Assembly (NCBI GenBank): GCA_030690025.1
Contig: JAUYDJ010000258.1
Span: forward strand, 1 to 18,004
DNA length: 18,004 bases
Direction: 5' to 3'
Origin: Chloroflexota bacterium
Lineage (GTDB): Bacteria; Chloroflexota; Dehalococcoidia; Dehalococcoidales; JAUYDJ01
Shown here one piece after another: positions 6,493 to 14,941 of the stretch. The position numbers and the translations under genes are program-made. The notes below the pieces were generated by a model that searched no databases, was not told the DNA's origin, and worked only from the letters and a program-made list of their open reading frames with translations. Every line of letters begins with the position of its first letter. Within the stretch, counting starts at the first letter, position 1.

Positions 6493-8348
6493 CGGCATTC
6501 TCCAGTGCCCAGGTTATACTTCGCCTGATAGCCGCGAGGGGTCACCATAAAGCCGTCAAAAGAAAAGGTATGCGAGTTACCGATAATTATGGTGGTGTTC
6601 ATGTCTATTTCATAATCGAGCAGGTGTTTCAGGTCTGTTATCACCACCTGCTGCTCTTTGCGGTAGGCACTGCTGACAATACCCGCCGGGGTGTCTGGTG
6701 CCCGGTACTGCATGATAATATCCCGCGCCCGGGTCAGCTGGTGCCGGCGTTTCTTGCTCCTGGGGTTCTGGATAACGATGACGAAATCCCCCTCTGCCGC
6801 CAGCTTTAGCCTCCGCTCAATCGCTGACCAGGAGACGAGATAGTCGCTGAGGCTCACTACGGCAAAATCGGTCATAAGCGGCGCCCCGAGGCGGGCCGCC
6901 GCAGCGGCCATAGAAGGTACGCCGGGGATTACTTCTATGTCCAGCTTTTCGCAATTTCCGTGGATAATTTCAAGCACCAGACCGGCCATGCCGTAGATGC
7001 CGGCATCCCCGCTGCAAATCACAGCAGCCGTTTTGCCCTGCCCGGCAAGACTGACCGCAGCCCGGGCGCGCTCAACCTCATCTCCCATGCCGGTAGCGAC
7101 GACTTCTTTGCCGGTGAGCAATGGCTCAATCAGTTTGATGTAGGTTTTATAGCCAACAACGGCTTCGCTGCGGTGAATGGCATCCCTGGCCCGGAGGGTC
7201 ATGTGCTCCGGGTCACCGGGGCCAATACCGATGAGAAAAAGCCTGCCCTTCTCTAGCTCGTCCTCAAAGGATAATCTGCCGGCGGCGATGGTTACCGCCC
7301 CTTGATAGCTCGTTTTGGGCATCAGGAGCAATGTTCCACCACTTAATATGGCCGCCGCCTCACACACGGAAGGCGTCCCCACGTATTTCAGCGCCGAAGC
7401 CGAGGGACTGGAGGGAAAATCCACCTGGCTCAAGCTATTGCTGTCATGGTAGTCTACCGGCAGGTGATATTTTCGGGCGAACTCCAGAAGTCCCGCTTCG
7501 TTCTTCTTCACATCAATAGTGGCTATCTTGCTGATGCTCTTGATGGAGAGCCCCTGCTGGCGGAACAGGTGCTGCACCGCTTCCTCAATTACACCAGCGT
7601 CTGTGTCCCGGTTGCAGCCGATGCCGAGTACCAGGCTCCTGGGCCGGTAGACGACCGTCGGCCCAGGAAAGCGGTTTTCGTTACTCAAGTCCCGGTCAGT
7701 GATAATCAGGGCAGCCCGGCAATCAGATTCATTTAGTGCTTTCAGGCTGGCGAAGGTACGGGCATTGGCGGGCAACCTCCCGTTTCGCCGCCAGCCTCTC
7801 TCGCCGGCATTCTGATAAATGCCTACCGGCTCGCCGTTCACCAGGGCCGCGCTGACCATGGTAACATCGCTGCCTTCCTCAATCTCCCAGCCGAGCTCCC
7901 TGCCCAGGAGGTCGACGGCCATAATACGGTTGGCATCGGAAGCAGTGGTGATGACAGGCCGGGCGTCTAGGCTGGAGGCTATCTTTCCGGCCAGTTCGTT
8001 GGCGCCGCCGGCATGCCCGGAAAGTAGGCTGACGGCAAACATTCCCGCCTCATCGACCACCACCACCCCGGGGTCCTTGTGCTTGTCCCTGATTTGTGAA
8101 GCCAGCAAGCGTACCGCCGCACCTACCGCCATGATAAGCACCAGATAACGGTAGCAAGCGAAAGCTTCTTCGACCACTTTCTTGGCCGGCGGCGGAAAGG
8201 CGTGCACATCCGTCTCGGCAGCGGCGACAAATTTCTGCGGCAGGTACAGGCGGCTGCCGGGAAAGAGCTGCCCTAAACGCCGTGCCAACGCCACCCCATT
8301 TCTGGTTATGGCGATGATGGCTATCTTATCCAGACGGGCGGAATTCAT
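6489..8348 (-). CDS. cbiGH: CbiG-CbiH fusion: cobalt-precorrin-5A hydrolase / cobalt-precorrin-3 C17-methyltransferase
   Basis: Bifunctional cytoplasmic enzyme. The N-terminal part (about 1-360) is CbiG, which opens the ring-A lactone and releases the two-carbon fragment: MAVGAAVRLLA, LSGHAGGAN (109-117) and the C-terminal CbiG motif LGIGCNRDT (about 241-249). The C-terminal part (about 370-610) is the SAM-dependent methyltransferase CbiH, which methylates C17 with ring contraction: IGIGPGDPEHMTL, CSGDAGIYGMAG and EVIPGVPSMAAAAA are its SAM-site loops. Start is the ATG at 8348, with AAGGAG seven bases upstream; an ATG at 8366 would contain that site. It overlaps the end of cbiF by 23 bases and hands over to cbiA through GTGA. 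No interruption between halves, so I see a genuine fusion. Confidence 0.93.
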   Translation of the reverse strand: MNSARLDKIAIIAITRNGVALARRLGQLFPGSRLYLPQKFVAAAETDVHAFPPPAKKVVEEAFACYRYLVLIMAVGAAVRLLASQIRDKHKDPGVVVVDEAGMFAVSLLSGHAGGANELAGKIASSLDARPVITTASDANRIMAVDLLGRELGWEIEEGSDVTMVSAALVNGEPVGIYQNAGERGWRRNGRLPANARTFASLKALNESDCRAALIITDRDLSNENRFPGPTVVYRPRSLVLGIGCNRDTDAGVIEEAVQHLFRQQGLSIKSISKIATIDVKKNEAGLLEFARKYHLPVDYHDSNSLSQVDFPSSPSASALKYVGTPSVCEAAAILSGGTLLLMPKTSYQGAVTIAAGRLSFEDELEKGRLFLIGIGPGDPEHMTLRARDAIHRSEAVVGYKTYIKLIEPLLTGKEVVATGMGDEVERARAAVSLAGQGKTAAVICSGDAGIYGMAGLVLEIIHGNCEKLDIEVIPGVPSMAAAAARLGAPLMTDFAVVSLSDYLVSWSAIERRLKLAAEGDFVIVIQNPRSKKRRHQLTRARDIIMQYRAPDTPAGIVSSAYRKEQQVVITDLKHLLDYEIDMNTTIIIGNSHTFSFDGFMVTPRGYQAKYNLGTGECR

Positions 8349-9090
8349 GCCGGTACTCCTTAGCATAAAGCCTGGAAGGCGCGCTTTTCCCCTTGGAGGC
8401 CAGGAAGTCGCCGACCAAGATGAGCGCCTGTTTCTTGATACCCAGCGTCTTAACTCTCTCCGCCAGGCTCTTTAGTTCGGTAAGCACCACGGCTTCATCT
8501 TCCCAGCTGGCTTTGTAAACAACCGCCGCCGGGGTTTTAGGGGGATAGCCCCCCTCCAGCAGCTCAGCCGCAACGCTTTCGACCAGGGACGTGCTCAGGA
8601 AAATAGCCATACTGGCGCGGTGCGCCGCCAAGCTCTTTAAGCTCTCGGAGGCGGGGACCGGTGTCCGGCCTTCCAGCCGCGTGATGATGACCGTCTGGGA
8701 AATCTCAGGCACGGTGAGCTCTGTCTTCAAGGCGGCCGCCGCGGCGAAGAGAGAGCTTACGCCGGGGACGACCTCGTATTCTATGCCCGCCTCATCCAGA
8801 ATAGTCATCTGCTCCTGGATGGCTCCGTAAATGGCGGGGTCGCCGCTTTGCAAACGAGCTACCACCTTTCCCCGTTTCACCGCCTTTTCTATTATTCCGG
8901 TTATCTCCTCCAGAGAGAGCGAGGCGCTGCGATGTATCTCGACGCCATCTCTGGCAAAGGCGCAGACCTCGGGGTTTACCAGTGAGTCGGCATAGATGAT
9001 GACATCCGCCCGCTCGATAATCCTTTTACCCTTGATGGTCAATAGTTCCGGGTCACCCGGCCCGGCGCCGATAAAATACACCTGTGCCAT
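8326..9090 (-). CDS. cbiF: Cobalt-precorrin-4 C11-methyltransferase CbiF
   Basis: SAM-dependent methylation of C11 of cobalt-precorrin-4. 254 aa, normal length. Tetrapyrrole methylase motifs: VYFIGAGPGDPELLTIKG (4-21), the CbiF-specific YADSLVNPEV region (33-42), RLQSGDPAIYGA (79-90) and EVVPGVSSLFAAAA (106-119). The late segment PPKTPAAVVYKASWEDE and the ILVGDFL near the end also fit CobM/CbiF rather than other methylases of the family. ATG at 9090 has GGAGG seven bases upstream. Four bases separate it from the cbiL stop; it overlaps cbiGH. Confidence 0.93.
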   Translation of the reverse strand: MAQVYFIGAGPGDPELLTIKGKRIIERADVIIYADSLVNPEVCAFARDGVEIHRSASLSLEEITGIIEKAVKRGKVVARLQSGDPAIYGAIQEQMTILDEAGIEYEVVPGVSSLFAAAAALKTELTVPEISQTVIITRLEGRTPVPASESLKSLAAHRASMAIFLSTSLVESVAAELLEGGYPPKTPAAVVYKASWEDEAVVLTELKSLAERVKTLGIKKQALILVGDFLASKGKSAPSRLYAKEYRHEFRPSG

Positions 9091-9094
9091 CCGG

Positions 9095-9811
9095 TTACCT
9101 CCGTAAAATCAGCAGCGAGAAATAATCCAGTCTCTTTCCCTTCAGGTTCCTGACATCTCTGATTATCTCTTCGTCCCTGGTGGTGCATCTCCGGACATAA
9201 ACGCACTTTTCCAGCAGGTTCATCTCCTCAAGTATGCCGAGCAGCCGGTCAAATACCCTGTGCACCTTGAGAAACACTACCGTATCAAATTTGTTGAGGG
9301 TGTCCCTGATAGTCTCAGCCTCTTCATTGCCGGAAATTATGGCAATTTTTTCATCGTTCACGGCCAGGGGGGCTACCGCGCTGGCGGCGGCGGCCGTGAT
9401 TGAAGAAACCCCGGGAACGACCTCGACCTCAACCTGCGGGTGGTTCTTCCGCAACGCCTCTAGGACATGAACAAAGGTGCCGTAGAGGAGAGGGTCGCCA
9501 ACGTTGACCAGAGCACAGTCCTGCCCTTTCTCCAGATGCTGCCAGATAACATCGGCTGCCTTCTGCCAGTAGCAGGACAGCCTCCTTTCATCCCTGAGCA
9601 TAGGGAAAACCAGCCCGGTTACTTTTGAGCCGTCCACCAGATTAGCGATAATGGAGCGGGCAAAGCTACCGCTCTGTTCGTCTTTCTGAGGCACAAAGAT
9701 AACCGGCACCTCAGTCAGGATACGGTGCGCCCGCAGAGTGAGCAGTTCCGGGTCGCCCGGCCCTACCCCGATGCCGTAAAACCGGCCGATGCCTCCTCTT
9801 TTAGGGTTCAT
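9095..9811 (-). CDS. cbiL: Cobalt-factor II C20-methyltransferase CbiL
   Basis: SAM-dependent methylation of C20 of cobalt-sirohydrochlorin, the first ring methylation after cobalt insertion. 238 aa, as expected. Motifs: FYGIGVGPGDPELLTLRA (11-28), VNVGDPLLYGTF (102-113), EVVPGVSSITAAAAS, and the FPM near residue 70 seen in CobI/CbiL. The ATG at 9811 overlaps the cbiET stop as ATGA; a GGAG lies 11 bases upstream, slightly far, and coupling to the upstream gene probably helps initiation. Confidence 0.92.
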   Translation of the reverse strand: MNPKRGGIGRFYGIGVGPGDPELLTLRAHRILTEVPVIFVPQKDEQSGSFARSIIANLVDGSKVTGLVFPMLRDERRLSCYWQKAADVIWQHLEKGQDCALVNVGDPLLYGTFVHVLEALRKNHPQVEVEVVPGVSSITAAAASAVAPLAVNDEKIAIISGNEEAETIRDTLNKFDTVVFLKVHRVFDRLLGILEEMNLLEKCVYVRRCTTRDEEIIRDVRNLKGKRLDYFSLLILRR

Positions 9812-11040
9812 GCTGCCGCCAGCTCCTTTCCCTGCCAGCCGGTGATGACAAATACCGGATTCATTGCCTGGAAATGGGTGAGGTTGGAGAAATCCTTGCT
9901 GCGAGCCACATTGACCGAGGTCACCTCAGTGGCGAAGCCGTTCGCCTTGAGGCTCTCTAGCGCAGTGTGCAGTGTCTCCAGAGTAGCGGCATTAACCACT
10001 ATATTCCCTCCCGGTTTCAGGCGGCGGCAGGCAGCCTGCAAGATTTCCGGCAGATGCCCCCCGCTGCCCCCCACGAACACCGCCGCAGGGTCGGGCAGCT
10101 TGTCGAGTCCCTCCGGGGCCTGCTCCTGAACCACCGTGACGTTGCCGGTACCGAACCTGCGGACATTTTCCCTGATTCCTTCCACCGACCGGGCATCTTT
10201 TTCTATGGCGAACACGCTGCCCTTCTTGGCCAGGAAGGCAGCTTCAATAGACACGGCTCCCGAGCCGGCGCCGATGTCCCAGACCACGCTGTCTTCTCTG
10301 AGGCGCATCTTGGCCAGGCTGATGGCTCTGACCTCCAGCTTGGTGATAAGCCCCTCCCGCTGCCGGTGAAACTCATTATCGGGAATCCCGAAGCGGGTGT
10401 TATCTGGCAGCTTATCTTTAACCAATATCATGACATTAAGTGGTGAGAACTCCATGCCTCTCAGGCTGTAGAGGTCTGTGGCGATAATCTTTTCCTTTTC
10501 GCTGCCCAAATCCTGACAGATATAGGCCCGGCAATTCTCTACTCCCCGCTCCTGGAAGACCCGGGAGATGTCTCCGGGGCTGTTTTTATCATCCGTAAAA
10601 AGCCCGATTTTATGGCTGGAATGCGCTATACCCACGATATCTTCAATGGGTCGGGAGTGGACGCTGACCATGACAGCATCGTCCCAGCTTTCCTTAATGC
10701 GGGCGAAGGCAAGCTGCATGGCACTGATATTAGGTACTATCTCGAAGATGGCTTTACCCAGTTTGCTGGTTAAATACCGGGCTATGCCGTAGAAGTTGGG
10801 GTCGCCCGAGGCCAGCACGACCATCTTCTTGTGCTGGAGATTACTCCGAATAAAATCGGCGACTTCCTCCAGGTTGTTCCTGATGATAACCCTCTCCCCG
10901 GATAAATCGGGAAACATATCGAGCAGTCTTTCTCCGCCGATAACAGTATCAGCCATCTGCACGGCCTGGCGCGCCTCGGGGAGGAGGCTGGCCACACCGC
11001 CCGGCCCCACCCCGACGATATAGACCTTATGGTCTGGCAT
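9808..11040 (-). CDS. cbiET: CbiE-CbiT fusion: C5,C15-methyltransferase / C12 decarboxylase (CobL-type)
   Basis: Bifunctional enzyme that adds methyl groups at C5 and C15 and decarboxylates the C12 acetate. The CbiE half (about 1-215) has the tetrapyrrole-methylase loops VYIVGVGPGG (6-15), LASGDPNFYGIA (76-87) and EIVPNISAMQLAF. The CbiT half (about 225-400) is a Rossmann methyltransferase opening ITKLEVRAISLAKMRL with the SAM motif VWDIGAGSGAVSIEAA (253-268), acidic FAIEKD and FVGGSGG. 410 aa matches CobL-type fusions, which are common. ATG at 11040 follows GGGAGG at short spacing and overlaps the end of cbiD by 14 bases. Confidence 0.93.
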   Translation of the reverse strand: MPDHKVYIVGVGPGGVASLLPEARQAVQMADTVIGGERLLDMFPDLSGERVIIRNNLEEVADFIRSNLQHKKMVVLASGDPNFYGIARYLTSKLGKAIFEIVPNISAMQLAFARIKESWDDAVMVSVHSRPIEDIVGIAHSSHKIGLFTDDKNSPGDISRVFQERGVENCRAYICQDLGSEKEKIIATDLYSLRGMEFSPLNVMILVKDKLPDNTRFGIPDNEFHRQREGLITKLEVRAISLAKMRLREDSVVWDIGAGSGAVSIEAAFLAKKGSVFAIEKDARSVEGIRENVRRFGTGNVTVVQEQAPEGLDKLPDPAAVFVGGSGGHLPEILQAACRRLKPGGNIVVNAATLETLHTALESLKANGFATEVTSVNVARSKDFSNLTHFQAMNPVFVITGWQGKELAAA

Positions 11041-12127
11041 CAGCCCTCCCGATTACGATACCGTCGGTATCGGTCATGAGGCAGTCTATCTCAAATCGCC
11101 CCCCGGTTTTTTTCAGGGAGTTCCTGGCCGCCATTCGGCAGAGCTCATCCCCGAACTCCCGGGCGTGTTCCGGCGACAGCATCCTGCGGAAGTGATTAGC
11201 GGTAATAGCGCCCCGCAAGGCCTTGACTGTTTCGTCAGGCATGCCGCAGCCTGCCGCTACCTCAGCCAGAAAATCGATATCCACTCTGGAATCGCTGACA
11301 TTGGTGTAGAGGTTTCCGGCGGCAAGCTTGCTCATCTTACCTACCATACCCCAGACCGTTACTTTAGCCAGAGGCCTTTTGGCGCATTCCTCAAGAGAGT
11401 AGCCGATGAAGTCTCCCATCTGAATAAAACATGCCTCGGCCAGCGTCGGCAGCTCCTTCTGGGCGAACTTTTCGCTGCGCCGGCCCGTGGTTAGCACTAC
11501 CTCCCGGCAGCCGCCGGCAACAGCGACGTCCAGCGCCTGCGAGATGCAGGTGGTATAGGCCTCTTTTGAGTAGGGGATGACAATGCCGGTGGTGCCCAGG
11601 ATAGAAATACCGCCGACTATTCCCAGGCGCGAATTCAGTGTTTTCCTGGCCAGCGCCTCGCCCTTTGGCACCGAAATGGTCACCCGAATCCCTTCGGTAT
11701 CAATCCTGTTTCCGGCCGCTTCTTGCACCGAGCCGGCTATCATCAGGCGGGGCACCGGGTTGATGGCGGCCATGCCTTCGGGTATCTCCAGCCCGGGCCT
11801 GGTTACCACGCCAACTCCCTCCCCACCGCCTATATCGATACCCGGCTCTCTTTTCCAGGATACGCTAGCGCATATCTCCGCCCCGTGGGTAACATCAGGG
11901 TCATCTCCGGCGTCTTTTATCACCGAGCACGTTGCCTGCCTTCCGCTGAAGGTGCACTTTTCCAGGCGGAAACTGACCCTGTCGCCATTGTGGGGCAGGC
12001 TGATATCCACACTCTCTACCAGCTTCTGGTTGAGTAAGGCCAGCACTGCCGCCTTGGCCGCGGCCGCGGCGCAGGCCCCGGTGGTATAGCCGGAGCGCAA
12101 GGCTTTACCTTCTTGCCGCCGGGTCAT
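11027..12127 (-). CDS. cbiD: Cobalt-precorrin-5B C1-methyltransferase CbiD
   Basis: Methylates C1 in the anaerobic pathway, the step that with CbiG defines the cobalt-early route. Recognised by the N-terminal LRSGYTTGACAAAAAKAA (about 11-28), by GILGTTGI-type glycine-rich sequence (SILGTTGIVIPYS) and by the GRRSEKFA segment. I choose the ATG at 12127 (366 aa, usual length): GAGGAGG (12143-12137) is nine bases upstream, and this start comes four bases after the cbiO stop, avoiding the 44-base overlap that the farthest in-frame start (12175) would create. Family assignment is secure. Confidence 0.93.
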   Translation of the reverse strand: MTRRQEGKALRSGYTTGACAAAAAKAAVLALLNQKLVESVDISLPHNGDRVSFRLEKCTFSGRQATCSVIKDAGDDPDVTHGAEICASVSWKREPGIDIGGGEGVGVVTRPGLEIPEGMAAINPVPRLMIAGSVQEAAGNRIDTEGIRVTISVPKGEALARKTLNSRLGIVGGISILGTTGIVIPYSKEAYTTCISQALDVAVAGGCREVVLTTGRRSEKFAQKELPTLAEACFIQMGDFIGYSLEECAKRPLAKVTVWGMVGKMSKLAAGNLYTNVSDSRVDIDFLAEVAAGCGMPDETVKALRGAITANHFRRMLSPEHAREFGDELCRMAARNSLKKTGGRFEIDCLMTDTDGIVIGRADARP

Positions 12128-12131
12128 TCCG

Positions 12132-13010
12132 CTAGCCCTCCTCGCCATCAACGTAACAATACCTGCCCGCCTCACTCTTCGGCCCGTTGCCCAGGAGCTT
12201 CCGCAGCTCCCGTCTGGCCTGCCCGATGGTCATCGGGCTTCCGGGCAGGTCTAGCCCATCCTTCTTCCTGAGAATCTCAGCCAGATGGCCGATACGCGGC
12301 AACCGGAGCTGGGCTTCCCTGACCATGGCGGTATTGGCGAAGATTCGCTCCGGTGTTGCTTCGGCCACTATCCGGCCATGACTCATGATAGCGACCCGGT
12401 CACAGAACAAGGGCACAAGTTCGACATCGTGGGTGGCCATGACCATGCTAATCCGTCTTTCCCGGTTCAACTGCCGCAGCAAGCGCATGATGGCGCTGGT
12501 ACCTCTGGGGTCTAATCCGCTTGTCGGCTCGTCCAGCAGTATTATTTCAGGCATCATCGCCAGTACCCCGGCAATGGCCGCCCTCCTTTTCTGCCCGAAA
12601 CTCAGGGTATGAATGGCTTTATCCGCCAGCTGGTCAATGCCCACCAGTTTCAAAGCTTCGGCAGTCCGGCGGGCAACCTCATCTTCCTTTAATCCCAGAT
12701 TGGCCGCGCCGAAGGCAACGTCCTGCTCCACGGTGGCGGCAAAGAGCTGGTCGTCAGGATTCTGGAAGACCATCCCGATGCGCCGGAAAATCTCCTTATC
12801 TTCAAAGTGCCGGAGTTCCTTCCCCTCCAGAAAGACCTGCCCTGAGGAGGGGCGCAACAGCCTGATAAAGTGTTTAAGCAGGGTGGTCTTGCCGCAACCG
12901 TTGGCACCCATTAAAGCCAGGAACTCGCCCCGCCTCACCTCCAGACTGACATCAGCCAGGGCCTGTGTGCCGTCAGGGTAATGAAATGACAGGGCTTTGG
13001 TCTCAATCAT
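12132..13010 (-). CDS. cbiO: Cobalt ECF transporter ATPase CbiO
   Basis: ATP-binding subunit that energises cobalt import by the CbiMNQO energy-coupling-factor transporter at the inner face of the membrane. ABC ATPase motifs in order: Walker A GANGCGKTT (35-43), Q-loop VFQNPDDQLFA (81-91), signature LSFGQ (136-140), Walker B IILLDEP (156-162), D-loop SGLDP and switch His194 in MATHD. The PDDQLF sequence is typical of ECF ATPases. 292 aa with a C-terminal extension after the ATPase core, common in CbiO. ATG at 13010 overlaps the cbiQ stop as ATGA. Confidence 0.94.
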   Translation of the reverse strand: MIETKALSFHYPDGTQALADVSLEVRRGEFLALMGANGCGKTTLLKHFIRLLRPSSGQVFLEGKELRHFEDKEIFRRIGMVFQNPDDQLFAATVEQDVAFGAANLGLKEDEVARRTAEALKLVGIDQLADKAIHTLSFGQKRRAAIAGVLAMMPEIILLDEPTSGLDPRGTSAIMRLLRQLNRERRISMVMATHDVELVPLFCDRVAIMSHGRIVAEATPERIFANTAMVREAQLRLPRIGHLAEILRKKDGLDLPGSPMTIGQARRELRKLLGNGPKSEAGRYCYVDGEEG

Positions 13011-13783
13011 ATAGTCAATCGCCCCACCAGATAGAAAGCCAGCAGCAGTACTGCTAAGCAGGAAGCCGCCAGCCGGTCCCTGCCGTCAAGACCGGTTCGA
13101 TAGCTAATCGGCATGGTACCAGCATAGCCGCGGGACGACATCGCCTCAAAGACTCTTTCCGCCCGGTCATAAGCGCGGAAGATAAGGCTGCCGCCCAGTG
13201 TGCTTAGAGACCGCATGCTTTGACGCCAGTTGCAATAACCGAGGCGCACCTTCTGGGCCTCCTTGATAGACGTAACTTCTTCGATAAGCACGAAGATATA
13301 CCGGTACGTCAGGAGCGCCAGTTCGGTAAAGGTTCTCGGCACCCGGAACCATCTCGCTGCCAGCAGCAGCTTGTTGGCCGGTGTGGACAGGCTCAGGAAA
13401 AGTATCAGCGATACCCCGGCCAGCACGCGGCACATGATCAGTACGCCATGAGCCAGGCCTTCGACATGACCCACCAGATGCCATCCCCAGATGGAGATAG
13501 TCAGCAGAGGCGTAACGCCGTAGAAGAATATCTGGGTAATCAGCACCACCACGGCCATGACCAGCGGCATGGCCAACCTGACCAGAATCAGTATTGGTGG
13601 CACTTTGATAGCCAGTAAGGTAACGAGACAGAAAGTAGCGATGGCTATCGGCGTAGAGATATTTGGCGCCAAAAGGTTAATCGCCAGGGCGGCCACGGTG
13701 AAGACTATCTTGATGCGCGCGTCAAGGCCCGTGGCGAAATTCACCTTCTGAGCAAAGACCTCGGCGAAAGCCCCGTGCGTCAT
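13007..13783 (-). CDS. cbiQ: Cobalt ECF transporter transmembrane subunit CbiQ
   Basis: T-component of the ECF cobalt transporter, linking CbiO to the substrate-binding CbiM/CbiN. Several hydrophobic segments are evident (for example IVFTVAALAINLLAP, LVTLLAIKVPPILIL, MAVVVLITQIFF, and a C-terminal AASCLAVLLLAFYLVGR). The amphipathic coupling region contains ARWFRVPRTFTELALLTYRY and AYDRAERVFEAMSSRGY; the A-x-SRG motif is the conserved T-component signature that contacts the ATPase. I choose the ATG at 13783 (259 aa), which overlaps the cbiN stop as ATGA; a farther in-frame start at 13861 would add 26 unlikely residues inside cbiN. Confidence 0.92.
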   Translation of the reverse strand: MTHGAFAEVFAQKVNFATGLDARIKIVFTVAALAINLLAPNISTPIAIATFCLVTLLAIKVPPILILVRLAMPLVMAVVVLITQIFFYGVTPLLTISIWGWHLVGHVEGLAHGVLIMCRVLAGVSLILFLSLSTPANKLLLAARWFRVPRTFTELALLTYRYIFVLIEEVTSIKEAQKVRLGYCNWRQSMRSLSTLGGSLIFRAYDRAERVFEAMSSRGYAGTMPISYRTGLDGRDRLAASCLAVLLLAFYLVGRLTI

Positions 13784-14121
13784 GGCTGTTCCCGTTCCCC
13801 CTGGCGGAGAGGACAGTCGCTCTTTACGGTGTCCTTTTCGCCGATAAGCTTCCTCCAGCAATAACTAACGACGAAGCCGCCCACGGCGCCACTGATGGTG
13901 AAAACAAAGAGCAGCAGGTCACCCTGGTCGGTATTGATAATAGGCGTTCTGGCCACGCGCCCGGCATCGGCGGCATACTTCTGGATAACGTTGACGTCCA
14001 CCCCGCCCCATGCTTCATCTCCTCTGGGCGCATCCTCTGCGAGGAAAATCCAGCCGGCCACGGCGGCCACGATAATCAAGGCCAAAGTGCCCATTGCCAC
14101 CAGCCTGGGTATATTTCTCAT
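13780..14121 (-). CDS. cbiN: CbiN-like small subunit of the cobalt ECF transporter (divergent)
   Basis: 113-aa protein with two membrane segments (about 7-27 and 68-88) and an extracytoplasmic loop between them, the topology of CbiN, which helps load cobalt into CbiM. Resemblance in sequence is limited: WGGVDVNVIQKYA and DQGDLLLFVFTISGAVGGFV recall the acidic loop and the SLLFALQAA-GAG segment of CbiN, but the usual PDYEPW-type motif is absent and the C-terminal tail is longer. Position between cbiM and cbiQ is the strongest argument. ATG at 14121 shares one base with the cbiM stop (TAATG). It could alternatively be an unrelated small subunit that replaced CbiN. Confidence 0.7.
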   Translation of the reverse strand: MRNIPRLVAMGTLALIIVAAVAGWIFLAEDAPRGDEAWGGVDVNVIQKYAADAGRVARTPIINTDQGDLLLFVFTISGAVGGFVVSYCWRKLIGEKDTVKSDCPLRQGEREQP

Positions 14122-14903
14122 TAGCTCCCCTCCTTCGATGCAGCCGGAGCCGCCCTAAAGACGTAAGGGATTACCCGGGAGAGCAGCTCGGGCCGGCGCT
14201 GATAGACAATGCTGACGACGCCCCCGGTAAAGAGCCCTTCCAGGATGCCCAGGGGCAGCTGCGTTGGGGCAAAGGCCAGCGCTATCGCTCCGAACATGCC
14301 CCAGAGCGAGCCGGTGCCGTGCAGCGCCGAAGCCAGCTCGAAGGAAGTGGTGGCGTAGGTCGCCCAGTCGCCCAGGAGTCCGGCGGCGAAGGCCGCCACG
14401 AATATCGGGGCCTGCAGCCTCCAGAACAGGACAAAAGCGCCAAAACCGACAAAAGACCCGACGACCGCCATCGACATGATGTTGGCCCCCCAGGTGCTGA
14501 TGCCACCGTGCGCCAGAAACAAAGCCTGAATCAGCAGGGCGATGGCCCCCAGCACGGTGCTGATAAACGGCCCCACCAGGATTGCCCCCAGGGGCGTGCC
14601 AGACGGGTGCGAACTGCTTCCGGTGACCGGCACCGGGACAGGGAAAACCGAGATGAGGAAAATAGCAGCCCCGGTCAGACCGAGGAGAGGCATGAGCCCT
14701 TTCACATCTCTGGTTTTCCTCCTGATAAGGTAAGTACCCGGTATAACAAAGACAAACGCCACCACGTACCATAGTGCCGCCCAGTTGGCCGGCAAAATCC
14801 CTTCGGCGATATGCATGGCATAGGCCGGAGACGCGATTAAGAAAAGAAGACCGACAGCAGTTACGAGAGCTATTATCAGGCTGCCTTTATAGTGCTCCTT
14901 CAT
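14121..14903 (-). CDS. cbiM: Cobalt ECF transporter substrate-binding subunit CbiM
   Basis: S-component that captures Co(II). A signal-like segment (about 1-29) ends ASPAYA and is followed directly by MHIAEGILP: after cleavage the new N-terminal Met-His supplies the metal site, as in characterised CbiM/NikM proteins (family knowledge). Other family features are SSSHPSGTPLGAILVGP with its conserved His, LFLAHGGISTWGANIMSM with a second His, and TQLPLGILEGLFTGG near the C-terminus. About seven hydrophobic segments. GGAGG precedes two adjacent ATGs (14906 and 14903); the second has better spacing, so 260 aa is preferred. Cobalt rather than nickel is inferred from the operon. Confidence 0.93.
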   Translation of the reverse strand: MKEHYKGSLIIALVTAVGLLFLIASPAYAMHIAEGILPANWAALWYVVAFVFVIPGTYLIRRKTRDVKGLMPLLGLTGAAIFLISVFPVPVPVTGSSSHPSGTPLGAILVGPFISTVLGAIALLIQALFLAHGGISTWGANIMSMAVVGSFVGFGAFVLFWRLQAPIFVAAFAAGLLGDWATYATTSFELASALHGTGSLWGMFGAIALAFAPTQLPLGILEGLFTGGVVSIVYQRRPELLSRVIPYVFRAAPAASKEGS

Positions 14904-14941
14904 CATTTACCTCCAACTGGAACCTCACATTTTCAGGTAGC

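Noticed and set aside
11577..12089. 170-codon plus-strand frame, and similar long frames opposite cbiG/H, cbiO and cbiM
   Set aside because: Antisense shadows of GC-rich cbi genes; no motifs, and the sense genes are unambiguous.
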